From positions 1-64,000 of the forward strand of contig NZ_JASJOU010000014.1 in assembly GCF_030068605.1 (NCBI RefSeq): a DNA stretch of 64,000 bases, read 5' to 3'. This DNA is from Xanthocytophaga agilis (GTDB lineage: Bacteria; Bacteroidota; Bacteroidia; Cytophagales; 172606-1). Position numbers and translations under genes: made by a program. The notes beneath the pieces are model-generated. The model was not told where the DNA came from. It saw only the letters and a program-made list of their open reading frames with translations, and made no database searches. Below are positions 28,401 to 38,304 of the stretch, one piece after another (position 1 is the first letter of the stretch; every line of letters begins with the position of its first letter).

Positions 28401-30933
28401 ACTTTACTACCTGCAAGTGCGCTTTTACACCTTGCAATGCTTTACCATCTTTGTTTACAGCAATCAGTGGTAGTTGTACGGGTTCTTTTGTATTTACATA
28501 CGAATCTGCCAGTTTCATTCCATAGAACACATCCTGAGTATAGGCATCAAAGCGGCTGACACGGTTTACTGGTCGTCCGGTTTCATCAAATACAGTGGTA
28601 AATATGCTTCCTTCCAGTACCCCTATATCCTGAAAATCTTCTGGTATAGTAAAGGACTCTTCTGCAATACCTTCGTCATTGGTAGTACCCTGGCGCACAT
28701 CCTGTTCAAAACGGAAAGGTTTTTCACTGGCAGGAGAGAAGATATAGTCTGGATATTCTTTAGCAGAGAAGTATTTCTTTGTCAGGTTAAAGGCCATTTC
28801 ATAGGAGCGGTTAGCTGCCGGAGGACCAAACAGGTTTACTGCAGTAGCTGTTGCCATAAGCTCGTCTCCTGATTTTACAAAAGGCTTGCTGGTCTTAACT
28901 GTTACCTTGATGCGATCAGGGATAAATTCTTCAATACTCATGGAACGGCTGGTAAGCAATACATCATTGGATGTATACACCTCTGCATTGTAGGTTCCGG
29001 TAATGGCGCTAACCGGAAGTTTTACAGAGGTTAAGAATGCACCCTGATCATTAAGTGTGCCTTTCTGGGTAATGTATTCTTTGCCGTTAGGAAGAACAAT
29101 CCGGACTTTAACCGGAATGTTACCTGCACTTTTCCATTTGCCATCCCGGATTACAGTATTCAGATTGATGGTTTCTCCCGGACGATATATATTCCGATCA
29201 CCATAAATAAAAGCCTGATAGCCTGACAGATTTTCATGAATACCCCCTACTTCATAACGGGAAGTACCTACAGAAGTCTGACTAAAGAGCAAATAATTGA
29301 AATCTTTATCGACAGTACCCGTAATCATCCCAATGCTGAATTTGGGAAACTTTTTCCGGATGTCTGCAAACTTGGCTACTCCATCTCCATCTGTTTCTCC
29401 TGTTGCCAATACCTGATTATTAGTACTTACCAGATTCACCTTAACTCCTGTCATCGGTTGAGCGGAAAGAATCGAATTGGCAAATACATACACTTCGTCA
29501 GGCGTTTCCTTAACCATAAAGCCAATATCTGAAATAGAGACCAATTGTGTGGCTTGCAGGTATTGTTCATCATCTGAACGCACTTTCACAATATAGATAC
29601 CCTTGAAATCATCAAACTGGGCAAAGTCCAGATTTAATAAGTGGACGCCATTGCCCTTAGGTAGTGTATTAGTCAGGATCTTCTTCTCATAGACAATGTC
29701 TCCATATGGACTAGCATATTCATCAAAATAATACGAAGGACCATAATCAGATTCATATTCATAGGAATAGTCATAGCTGTTCTGGTTAAAGAAGGCATTG
29801 ATATTATTCTCATATACCTTAAAGATCTTAACCTCAATCTTTGGCACATTGATAATACGTACACCTATGTTTTTACTACCTTTACTGGATAGATAGATGG
29901 ATTTTTTATGTGTAAAGGCAATGGTTGGCTTCATTTCTCCGAATACAACTACCTGAGTAAAATCTTCTTTGAGTGATCCTCCGAAAATACCTCTAAGCCG
30001 TTTGGAAATAATCAAATCATAATTACCTTCTTTAAAACTACCCTTGATATCAAATCCATAATCCTGTTTTTCAATGGTAAAGCTGGCAGATGGAGAGAGA
30101 GTAATGTGTCGTTGGATATCTCCTTCCTCTACAGTTTGATTAGTATACACCCGAATCACTCCTTTTTCATATTCATATTCATTGAGCACCTGTACTACCT
30201 GAAAATCGCTTTTGTCTGGTGCTTCTGTTTTAAATTCCAGTGGTTTCGGTGTTGTATAAGCACTCTCAGCGCATTTTAAGCCTTCCCGGATAGTAAGCTG
30301 AACAGATTTCTTGTCAAAGTTTGCACCACCTTGTACTACTGCTACCGGAATAGCAGAGGCAATTTCAGTGCTCAAAACTTTGGCTGTAACATTCTTGCCA
30401 TCAATATTCATAGCTAACAGGCTTCCCAATTGCATAGGGTTGACCCGATAGTTGAAATTGACATTAAAACGTAGTTCTGTATTTCCCTCACTATTTTTCA
30501 CCCAGTACATATCTGTTCCTGCCAGGTTCAGATATGGTGTATGAAACTTAATGGGCTCAATACTTCCAACTGACAATTTTTCTTGTTTCTCTTTATCCAG
30601 CGTCTTTATGTGGCTGGTGAGATCATCAGTTACTTTGGCTTCATAGTCAGTGCTGGGTGCAAAGCCTGCATCAGGAGAGAACGACAACTCATTAGGGGCT
30701 GTCCATTTGAATTTGCCACGCACATGTGGTTCAAATTCAATGTAGTGAGTAGTATCCCATTTGTCTATCAGAGTGTCACCTACCAGATCATGAGAGAAAG
30801 TAAATATGAGATTTTGTTGCTGGGCAATCTCATCCTGAAAGTTGCGTCCGTTAATCTCTACTTTATTGCCCCTGCAGGAAATAAGCAGAAAAATGACGCC
30901 CAACATCCAGAGGGCACCAATGTTTTGTTTCAT
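25486..30933 (-). CDS. Alpha-2-macroglobulin family lipoprotein with thioester motif
   Basis: An 1,815-residue envelope protein. A lipoprotein signal (LGVIFLLISC, lipobox Cys20) predicts membrane anchoring after secretion. A long series of macroglobulin-like beta domains includes the MG2-type GDRNIYRPGETINLNTVIRD near residue 570. The A2M domain follows (SFWSGKLTADGSGEITYTIDVPQFSGDLRIMAVAYKDD in two parts near 1190). The thioester motif C1342-VEQ (YPYGCVEQTTS) lies in the alpha/alpha-toroid region. Bacterial homologues are thought to trap attacking proteases in the periplasm. Such genes often sit beside pbpC (PBP1C); here no pbpC is within the window. There is a plausible promoter at 30967-30998 and a terminator. 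Confidence 0.92.
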   Translation of the reverse strand: MKQNIGALWMLGVIFLLISCRGNKVEINGRNFQDEIAQQQNLIFTFSHDLVGDTLIDKWDTTHYIEFEPHVRGKFKWTAPNELSFSPDAGFAPSTDYEAKVTDDLTSHIKTLDKEKQEKLSVGSIEPIKFHTPYLNLAGTDMYWVKNSEGNTELRFNVNFNYRVNPMQLGSLLAMNIDGKNVTAKVLSTEIASAIPVAVVQGGANFDKKSVQLTIREGLKCAESAYTTPKPLEFKTEAPDKSDFQVVQVLNEYEYEKGVIRVYTNQTVEEGDIQRHITLSPSASFTIEKQDYGFDIKGSFKEGNYDLIISKRLRGIFGGSLKEDFTQVVVFGEMKPTIAFTHKKSIYLSSKGSKNIGVRIINVPKIEVKIFKVYENNINAFFNQNSYDYSYEYESDYGPSYYFDEYASPYGDIVYEKKILTNTLPKGNGVHLLNLDFAQFDDFKGIYIVKVRSDDEQYLQATQLVSISDIGFMVKETPDEVYVFANSILSAQPMTGVKVNLVSTNNQVLATGETDGDGVAKFADIRKKFPKFSIGMITGTVDKDFNYLLFSQTSVGTSRYEVGGIHENLSGYQAFIYGDRNIYRPGETINLNTVIRDGKWKSAGNIPVKVRIVLPNGKEYITQKGTLNDQGAFLTSVKLPVSAITGTYNAEVYTSNDVLLTSRSMSIEEFIPDRIKVTVKTSKPFVKSGDELMATATAVNLFGPPAANRSYEMAFNLTKKYFSAKEYPDYIFSPASEKPFRFEQDVRQGTTNDEGIAEESFTIPEDFQDIGVLEGSIFTTVFDETGRPVNRVSRFDAYTQDVFYGMKLADSYVNTKEPVQLPLIAVNKDGKALQGVKAHLQVVKLNWQTVLQKNDYGQLSYVSQKKEQVLIDRSITINGTSTNFSFVPSVSGEYEVRLMRPGAENYISTELYAYGWGMTANTSFEVNREGQITIETNKTAYQVGETAEVLMKTPFPGRILVSVERNRVFEYYYVNTDKRSAKISIPIKADHLPNMYISATLIKPLDDGAMPLTVAHGYAGITVEDPDRKMPVEIVASAQSRSQTKQTITIKTRPNAEVTLAVVDEGILQLTNYKTPDPHGYFFQKRALEVNAYDLYPQLFPDLRVSKSSVGGDGAGLEKRVNPLTNKRVKLVSFWSGKLTADGSGEITYTIDVPQFSGDLRIMAVAYKDDAFGSANINMKVADPVVISSSLPRFFSPGDQLEMPVTLSNTTNKAGSLTAKVKVTGNLSVEGEASQTVNVGPNSEGRVTFAINAKDAVGAGQVIVEVNGLGGTYTEKNDITIRPIQSLLKRNGSGVVAGSTKNFNLTTDFIPSTTTGKLVVSRSPLVQFADDLDELLWYPYGCVEQTTSTAFPQLYFAELSKSLSKGKANATQTSVANYNVQEAINRLQTFQMYNGGLSYWPEGGQASWWGTTYAAHFLIEAQRAGFDVSETFLDKILSFLQQKVKQKDLEEYFYYNASNTRQTKQIAPKEIAYSLYVLALARRQDVPTMNYYKASKALLAIDSRYLLAAAYQMLGDGTSAKNIVPSAFSGERSVQALGGSFYSYIRDEAISLNALIDSDPKNLQIPIMAKHLSEQMKQKSYMNTQERAFGLLALGKLAKGSNAANVTGEVKAGNTSLGEAGEQDLVASKGVINQTISISPNGSGSLYYFWQAEGLTRSSTVKEEDSFLQVRKTFYDRFGNPISGNSFKQNDMVVIKITLATTDGSTVPNVVITDMLPAGFEIENPRISEVPSMNWAKDVTNPEYSDIRDDRINLFATATSYPRNYYYVVRAVSTGTFRMGPVQADAMYNGEYHSVNGAGQIKVVSRTNDSDSTGN

Positions 30934-30966
30934 AGTGGTTAAAATGAGTGTAGAATAAAAAGCGGG

Positions 30967-30998
30967 AAAAGTTACAGAAAAAAACAGAGGTTTTGCAA
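30967..30998 (-). promoter_or_regulatory. Probable promoter of the alpha-2-macroglobulin gene
   Basis: On the minus strand TTG (30998-30996) and TAACTTTT (30974-30967; one mismatch to TAnnTTTG) are 21 bases apart. The predicted start leaves a leader of about 27 bases to the ATG at 30933. Confidence 0.45.
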
Positions 30999-31157
30999 GA
31001 AGAAACCGTCGATTATTTTTTGCTGGTTCTCAGAATATTGCAATCCACACCTGAAATGAAATTCGTGTGGGTATTAATAGAAACTAATACCTTCAGCTTG
31101 TATGTTTTATGGTAATTTTAGCTGTCGGAATACAACTATTTTATCGGAAAAAGATTT

Positions 31158-32045
31158 TCAGAAGGGTTGTAAGGTTTGTTCTATTCCAGAAAGATAGCCA
31201 GAGCCAAACAAATTCAAATGTACCAGAAGCGGGTACAGGTTATAAATAGCTTTACGTTCTGTAAAGCCTGGTTCTAATGGAGTAGCTTCAACATAAGCAT
31301 CGTAAAAATCAGGCTCAAAACCTCCAAATAGATACGTAAAAGCGATTTCGGCTTCTCTGTTACCATAGTACACTGCAGGATCTATAAGGGTGGCATAACC
31401 ATCTTTACCAATCAGCACATTGCCATGCCAGAGATCTCCATGAAGAAGTGCCGGTTTTTCGTTTGGAAAGATATCTGGCAATCGGGTGTAAAGATGTTGA
31501 AATTTAGTATAGAGTGTCTGAGGCATAAGTTGATTATAAACTGCCAGGCCCACTTGTGGCTTTAAACGACACTCTATAAAAAAGTCAACTCCATTGGTAT
31601 AGGCAGTATTCGTTTGTGGGAGTGACCCAATATAGTTGGGGTAGGAAAGTCCGAATTCTGGTTGAGAATGTGTGTGCAAACGGGCCAGAGAAGTTCCAAG
31701 ATCTGCCCAATAGTTACTTTTGGCGTACGTGAAGGGCAGAAACTCCAGTATCAGATAGGTTTTTTGTCCGTTTTGACCATATCCTATCACTTCTGGAACA
31801 GATATTTCTCCGGCTTCTTTTAATAGAGTTAATCCTTTTGCTTCACAAGCAAAAAAATCCTCCTCCATGCTTTCATTCCACTTAACAAAAAAAGTCCCGG
31901 CACTGGTAGTTGCCTGTATAGTTTGATTGATACATCCACCAGATAGAAACTGATACTCCAATATGGACACTTCCTTACCAAGGGTTGTAAAAAAGATTGT
32001 CTCCAAAAATTGAATATACTCTTCATGTAAACCACGAAAATCCAT
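31158..32045 (-). CDS. Fructosamine kinase-like / ketosamine-3-kinase family protein
   Basis: 295 residues of the fructosamine-kinase branch of the aminoglycoside-phosphotransferase fold. These enzymes phosphorylate ketosamines on glycated proteins or amino acids so that the sugar is lost. Visible features are SGGCINQTIQATTSAGTFFVKW (nucleotide-binding lobe), the catalytic-loop-like LLHGDLWHGNVL and the metal-binding-type LIDPAVYYGNREAEIAF. All core residues of the family are present. It lies 39 bases after the phosphatase gene on the same strand, so the two are probably co-transcribed. Confidence 0.88.
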   Translation of the reverse strand: MDFRGLHEEYIQFLETIFFTTLGKEVSILEYQFLSGGCINQTIQATTSAGTFFVKWNESMEEDFFACEAKGLTLLKEAGEISVPEVIGYGQNGQKTYLILEFLPFTYAKSNYWADLGTSLARLHTHSQPEFGLSYPNYIGSLPQTNTAYTNGVDFFIECRLKPQVGLAVYNQLMPQTLYTKFQHLYTRLPDIFPNEKPALLHGDLWHGNVLIGKDGYATLIDPAVYYGNREAEIAFTYLFGGFEPDFYDAYVEATPLEPGFTERKAIYNLYPLLVHLNLFGSGYLSGIEQTLQPF

Positions 32046-32084
32046 AAGCCAGAATATGTTTAGCTGAAGAGGATAGTAAGAAAG

Positions 32085-32582
32085 CTATTGTTCTCCTGAA
32101 GTTTTATTGAGATGATGTTTCTCAACCAGAAACTCAATAAAGCCTTCATTGGCCTTCATCAACATATGATATACCCGCTCAAAACCATCCATACTACCAA
32201 AGTATGGGTCAGGGACATTGAGATCTGAGGCTGCTGTATCAAAATTTCGCATCATCACTACTACTGCCCGACTGGAAATATAGCCTGGATGCCGTGTAAT
32301 ATTTAGATAATTTGAATGATCCATTGCCACAATATAATCATATTCCTGAAAGTCATTCTCACTGAGCTGACTTCCCGCGTGGTGGATCTCAATACCATGC
32401 TTACGTGCTACCTTAATGGTGCGACGATCGGCAGGTTCGCCAATATGATAATCAGCAGTACCCGCTGAACGACTAATAAGAACGTTCTGCAAGCCTTTTT
32501 TCAAAGCAAGATGGTTAAAGATGCCTTCTGCAAGAGGAGAACGGCATATATTTCCTAGACAAACAAATAATATTTTTACCAT
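32085..32582 (-). CDS. Low molecular weight protein-tyrosine phosphatase
   Basis: 165 residues. The P-loop is near the N-terminus, VCLGNICRSPLAEG, with nucleophile C8 and R14 in the CX5R motif. The general-acid loop is VPDPYFGS. In bacteria such enzymes often dephosphorylate tyrosine kinases of polysaccharide export, but no such kinase is nearby and the neighbour is a fructosamine-kinase-like gene. The substrate could be a phosphotyrosine or another phosphate ester. Confidence 0.92.
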   Translation of the reverse strand: MVKILFVCLGNICRSPLAEGIFNHLALKKGLQNVLISRSAGTADYHIGEPADRRTIKVARKHGIEIHHAGSQLSENDFQEYDYIVAMDHSNYLNITRHPGYISSRAVVVMMRNFDTAASDLNVPDPYFGSMDGFERVYHMLMKANEGFIEFLVEKHHLNKTSGEQ

Positions 32583-32774
32583 GAATAAAACATCGCTGGA
32601 TGAGACAAGGGATATAGCTGGTTTTCCACCTGTTTCACTACAAACTTGCTAATAATTATTTATTACTTAAATATATTATCAGAGACAGTTTTTTGTTGAT
32701 TTGCAATCTTTTTTTCAGTATTTCTATTTACCTTGCGCCACATTTCAAGCAAATGTATGATTTTAGAAACCATT

Positions 32775-32981
32775 ATGGAAAGAAAAAATACAAATCTGTT
32801 CTTCTTATCTGGTATTTTTTTACTTTTTACGTTATTACTGATCGGAAGGTCATACAAGGATCAGTCCGTTAAATCTGATAAGAGACAATCTCTGCAAAAG
32901 CGCACAAACCGTAATACTCCTCCTCCTGAATGGCTTAAAAATGTAAGTTTGGAGAATGCGGATAACACAGTTGCTCGATAA
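32775..32981 (+). CDS. Small single-pass membrane protein, hypothetical
   Basis: 68 residues from ATG 32775 (MERKNTNLFFLSGIFLLF); in-frame ATGs at 32733 and 32757 would lengthen it to 82 or 74. One hydrophobic segment (NLFFLSGIFLLFTLLLIG) is followed by a basic, then Pro/Asn-rich, tail (KRTNRNTPPPEWLKN). It is divergent from the phosphatase gene. I do not recognise a family. The membrane segment and isolated position make it plausible, but chance cannot be excluded. Confidence 0.45.
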   Translation: MERKNTNLFFLSGIFLLFTLLLIGRSYKDQSVKSDKRQSLQKRTNRNTPPPEWLKNVSLENADNTVAR

Positions 32982-33108
32982 GTAAAACTAAATTTAGGGT
33001 ATTGATTGGACTATATATGCCTCTTCAAAAGAGTGGGGTAATAGGATTGTCTTGTCTAGCTTACTTATAGATAAAAGTAAGAGGGCTTATAGTGCTTGTT
33101 AGGTAAGA

Positions 33109-33405
33109 TTATTCCTTTTCTTCTACAATAACAAAGACATCTTCTGTATTCTTTTTCATTAGATAGCGTTCCCGTGCAAACTTTTCAAGCAATCGGGGAC
33201 TTCCCATCAACTCTTCACGTTCTTTCTTTACTTTTAATACTTCTTTTACATAGTGTTTTTTTTGTTCTTCCAGTTCAACTGTCTGTCTCCAGAGTTTGAA
33301 CTGAGAAATCATGTCATTGGTATCAAATAACAGCATCCATACAAGGAAGACCGCAGAGGTAGCAAAATAAAAGTTGCGGGTAAAGGGGGGGAGTTTAACA
33401 GGCAT
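33109..33405 (-). CDS. Septum formation initiator family protein (FtsB/DivIC-like)
   Basis: 98 residues from ATG 33405 (MPVKLPPFTRNFYFATS); the open frame extends 24 codons further but without a plausible start context. A short cytoplasmic tail, one membrane helix (FYFATSAVFLVWMLLF), a coiled coil (QTVELEEQKKHYVKEVLKVKKE) and LEKFARERYLMKKNTEDVFVIV are diagnostic of FtsB/DivIC. These proteins act in the divisome with FtsL and FtsQ. It is 76 bases after eno on the same strand; eno followed by ftsB/divIC is a common arrangement in bacteria. Confidence 0.88.
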   Translation of the reverse strand: MPVKLPPFTRNFYFATSAVFLVWMLLFDTNDMISQFKLWRQTVELEEQKKHYVKEVLKVKKEREELMGSPRLLEKFARERYLMKKNTEDVFVIVEEKE

Positions 33406-33481
33406 AGAACAATAATCTACAACACGAAGCTCTGAGAAATACTGGCTACAAGGTAGAATACCTGTAGCCAGTAACAATAAA

Positions 33482-34840
<1,359 letters not shown>

Positions 34841-34924
34841 TTACTACAGGATTTTCAAAGAAAAAATATAATTAGTAGGTAATTTCCTCGATTTAGAGGT
34901 AGATTCTGGTACCGCTATCTCCTC

Positions 34925-37042
34925 TCAGGAGTTTGCATGAGCAACTGGCAGGACAATAGTAAACTTTGTGCCATTGCCTTCTTCACTCTGTACTGTAATT
35001 TTTCCATGAAGTCTGTCCACTGCCTGTCGCACGATATAAAGGCCCAACCCTGACCCATCTGCTCGTTGGGTAGCACGAAAAAACATTTGAAATATTTTTC
35101 CCAGATATTCCGGCGCAATGCCTATTCCATTGTCCTGTATCTGAATGTTTGTATACTCATCTGTATAACTCACACATATCCATACTTTGCTTTCAGTACG
35201 GGGATTGTGGTATTTGATGGCATTAGATAATAAGTTTTTAAAGATAATTAATAACTGAAGTTCATCACTTTGAATGATGTCTGATGCTGGCATATCAATG
35301 ACAACCTGAACTTGGTCAAAGCCAGGATAATATTCCAGTTCGTGTAGACATTGCTGAATTATTTTGTTTAGGGAAACGGGTTTATACTCCAGTGCATTAA
35401 ACAAACTACGAGAATGGTTCAGGATTGAGTTGATAAATTCTTCAAGCCTATCTACCCGATTACCTATGAGCTGAATATACTGGTGTTTCTTCTCCAGATC
35501 AGATTCTGCCTCTATCAAACTAAGGAGACCTGCAATAGAGGCTACCGGAGAGCGGATGTCGTGTGATACTTTATATACATACTGATCCAGTTCCTCATTT
35601 CTCTGTTTCAGTTCGGAAAGTGTTCTTTCCAGATGTGCTGTTCGTTCAGAAACTTTAAACTCAAGATCTGCTTTTAACGCTGTTAGTTCTTCATTGCTTA
35701 CCCGTAAGGCTCCATTACTTAAACTTAGTTCCTCACTCATCACCTGTAATTCTTCATTGGTAGATTGTATTGCTTCATTTCGCAAGGTTAGCTCACGGTT
35801 AAGTTCCTGTAATTGAGCCTCCTGTTGTTTGGTCACTGTTACATCCATCGCAGTGCCTTTTGCACATAAAATACCATCCTGATTTTTATATACACGAGCC
35901 TTGATATAAATATATTTTAGTTGCCCATCCGGAAGGATTACTCTGTAATTTATGCTATAGGGGGCAATCTCTTTAAGGGCCTTGTCCACAACTATCCTGA
36001 CACGCTCTACATCATCCGGATGAATAATCTTATACAAAAGATCCAGAGAGCTGTCTGTATAGGCTAGTACAGTTGGCCAGCCAAAGATGCGGTAAAGTTG
36101 TGGAGTGCCTCGAAAAGTAAAATTTTTATACTCAGTCTCATAACTTCCAACTTGACTCAGTTCTTCTCCTAACAATAATTGTTCATATCTTTTGTGAAGT
36201 TCCTGATCCAAGCGGTTTACCTTGGAAAAAATAAAATGATAGATTAGGAAAATAGTAGTAAAAAAGAATATCAGGATAAACAACGCTCCCATGGCAGGAG
36301 TATATATGTTCTGATTGAGTCCGTACAGATAGAGTACAATAATGGGTGGAACTCCTAGCATCGCAATACCAAATACATAACGGGCCATCAGATTACCCAG
36401 ATAAGGACCTGTAACGATAGATACAATGCCATGTTGAGGATATAAAAGGAGGAGCCCTTGGGCTAGACACAGAAATGCAAAACTGCTATGCACAGACATA
36501 GCCGAATAGCTTTTGAAATCGTAATAGTCATTGATCTGAAACAGATGTCCCAGAAAGATCAGGTAGCCAGTCAAAAATACAATAATGGAAAGTATATGGC
36601 CTGCCCTATACCTTTTGTAAATAAAACAGGGAAAGGCTATTCCAATACAGAAAAAACAGATTGCGCCTGCAATGGATATTCTGCCTGGAGAGGAGGAACC
36701 TATTTTGGAATCAGTTCCCAGCAACTCATCCAGATTCAATGCAAGAATGTGCCAGTGTTCAAGCATAATGGCAATGCTAATCAGTACAATAATTCCGGAC
36801 AAAAGAAGCACTAGCCAGAAATAAGGTCTCTTACCTGCCATCTGAATAAGGTTACCTGCTGCTAAAATCAGTAAAATTGCTGTATTGACTTTCATTACAG
36901 CATTGCTGATTAAGAAAGTACGTAGAGGTAAGTAGTTAAATAGCCAGCCTATGAGACCAAGAATAGCAAGTACAATGGTAATACTTGCCAGTATTCTAAC
37001 AAATAGTGTTATTCTTTTGGAGAAATGCAGAGCTGCCTCCAT
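34925..37042 (-). CDS. Membrane-bound PAS sensor histidine kinase
   Basis: 705 residues. The N-terminal 270 residues form about eight transmembrane helices, resembling a membrane-embedded sensor rather than a large periplasmic domain. A PAS_3-type domain follows (YEQLLLGEELSQVGSYE ... GTAMDVTVTKQQE, about 285-405), then a long coiled coil and the HisKA domain with phospho-acceptor H494 (KVSHDIRSPVAS). The HATPase domain has NAIKYHN, DNGIGIAPE and GSGLGLYIV. There is no receiver domain and no response regulator next to it, so its partner is unknown. Its kinase core resembles that of the seven-PAS kinase ending at 58201. Confidence 0.9.
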   Translation of the reverse strand: MEAALHFSKRITLFVRILASITIVLAILGLIGWLFNYLPLRTFLISNAVMKVNTAILLILAAGNLIQMAGKRPYFWLVLLLSGIIVLISIAIMLEHWHILALNLDELLGTDSKIGSSSPGRISIAGAICFFCIGIAFPCFIYKRYRAGHILSIIVFLTGYLIFLGHLFQINDYYDFKSYSAMSVHSSFAFLCLAQGLLLLYPQHGIVSIVTGPYLGNLMARYVFGIAMLGVPPIIVLYLYGLNQNIYTPAMGALFILIFFFTTIFLIYHFIFSKVNRLDQELHKRYEQLLLGEELSQVGSYETEYKNFTFRGTPQLYRIFGWPTVLAYTDSSLDLLYKIIHPDDVERVRIVVDKALKEIAPYSINYRVILPDGQLKYIYIKARVYKNQDGILCAKGTAMDVTVTKQQEAQLQELNRELTLRNEAIQSTNEELQVMSEELSLSNGALRVSNEELTALKADLEFKVSERTAHLERTLSELKQRNEELDQYVYKVSHDIRSPVASIAGLLSLIEAESDLEKKHQYIQLIGNRVDRLEEFINSILNHSRSLFNALEYKPVSLNKIIQQCLHELEYYPGFDQVQVVIDMPASDIIQSDELQLLIIFKNLLSNAIKYHNPRTESKVWICVSYTDEYTNIQIQDNGIGIAPEYLGKIFQMFFRATQRADGSGLGLYIVRQAVDRLHGKITVQSEEGNGTKFTIVLPVAHANS

Positions 37043-37379
37043 TATATAAATGATAAGGTAAACAATATGGAATGGATTTGCCTGATAAAGTATGTCTTTG
37101 TCACTCTCCGCGTCTGATTGAAGAAACCGGATGGAAAAATAATAAAACAGATACTGATTGTATATTTGTTTCTCAGATACTTCTGTAAAGTAAAGAAAAA
37201 AAAGTATAGAAAATAAGCCTTGTCCGGTGAATGCCAGGCAAGGCTTATTTTCTATACTTTTAATCCTTTTTAAAGCAGATCCTTTACATTGTTATTGTAT
37301 AATGAATCATTTACAAATTAAAATGTCAAACAACAGATTGTATAAGCAACCTTGATCCGATTTTTGATAGAGAATAATT
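37043..37379. other. Intergenic region with one strong hairpin
   Basis: 337 bases between the histidine kinase start and the stop of the next gene. It contains the hairpin at 37200-37261 and otherwise AT-rich sequence without coding character. Confidence 0.6.
37200..37261 (-). terminator. 23-bp hairpin terminator
   Basis: 37200-37222 and 37239-37261 are perfectly complementary over 23 bp (core AATAAGCCTTG) with a 16-base loop. On the minus strand a T-rich tract follows, so it can end the transcript of the unknown gene at 37380-37787. The stem is long for a terminator. Confidence 0.8.
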
Positions 37380-37787
37380 TTATTTGGATGATGCCTGTTC
37401 AATACGACTTTTACGTTTTTCCAGCACATCCCATACTTCATCCTGCCACTGAAGTGTATTTCCAGTTTGAGCAGTAAGAGCCTGAATAAAATCAGATAGC
37501 TTTCTAACAGGATCCTTTCCTAATTGATAGCCGCCTGATCTTGCTTCCAAACGTAGAGTAATATCTCCTACCTTGATAGATGCGTCCTGATAGTATACGT
37601 TTCGGAAAAAGGTGGATTGACCATCTTTATCAAACAGCAGTCTTATATCGAGAGTCTGCTTGTAGAAATTTTCAACCGTTTGACACATATGATCCAATTT
37701 ACGATGTTGGATTCTGCGCCATTGTGTAGGAAAAATATCCTGCCACTGCTCCAATGTAATTAACTGTCTACTCAGTTGCTTAGTCAT
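37380..37787 (-). CDS. Hypothetical cytoplasmic protein
   Basis: 135 residues with no signal peptide or membrane helix. It is rich in aromatic and basic residues (LEQWQDIFPTQWRRIQHRKLDHM) with a beta-rich middle (DIRLLFDKDGQSTFFRNVYY, ASIKVGDITLRLEARSGGYQ). I do not recognise a family. It has its own terminator, and upstream lies a 517-base gap. Composition matches its neighbours. Confidence 0.65.
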   Translation of the reverse strand: MTKQLSRQLITLEQWQDIFPTQWRRIQHRKLDHMCQTVENFYKQTLDIRLLFDKDGQSTFFRNVYYQDASIKVGDITLRLEARSGGYQLGKDPVRKLSDFIQALTAQTGNTLQWQDEVWDVLEKRKSRIEQASSK

Positions 37788-38304
37788 AGGATTAAACCAT
37801 TGTTTTGTTTGTGTGATGTTGAGTATGATTAGATTTACTAAATAACGGGGTCTTAAATTTATCCGAAATAAAGTTCGGATTCAACTATATTTTTTCACTA
37901 TAACTTACTAGTAAAGTGCGCATTATCTTATATGAATGAAGTGAATTCATACATACTATACAGGAATATTCATTGCATAAAAATGCAACAGTTTAGTGAA
38001 AACATCAGATAGATTCAGAGAATTGGATTCTCCTGATAATGCAAGTATGTTTACGCTTATTTGATATAAGTATATCGAAGAAGGATTAGAAGTGTATAAC
38101 TGCTTAATATGTTACCTGATACGAGAGTTTATTGGACACAAAGATGGGTACAAAAGTATTGTTTTTTTCTCTTTTCAAAAAGAGAAAAAAACAATAAAAA
38201 GAAAGAAATTCCAAAAGATATACTGGGGTCTGTCCAATTTGGAGAATTGTTCCGAATAAAAGGTGTCTTACAGAAATATATTCCTGTTGGACTTTTCCTG
38301 ATCA
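37788..38304. other. Long intergenic region with an A/T hairpin
   Basis: 517 bases upstream of the unknown gene (minus) and downstream of the adenosyltransferase gene (minus). The main structure is a 17-bp A/T hairpin at 38159-38194. A 70-codon plus-strand frame at 38109-38321 runs through the hairpin and into the end of the adenosyltransferase gene; it is unlikely to be real. Confidence 0.5.
38159..38194. repeat. A/T-rich perfect hairpin
   Basis: TTGTTTTTTTCTCTTTT (38159-38175) is the reverse complement of 38178-38194, leaving almost no loop. Tracts on both sides would allow termination in either direction. It lies 111 bases beyond the adenosyltransferase stop, so it may end that minus-strand transcript. 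Confidence 0.6.
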
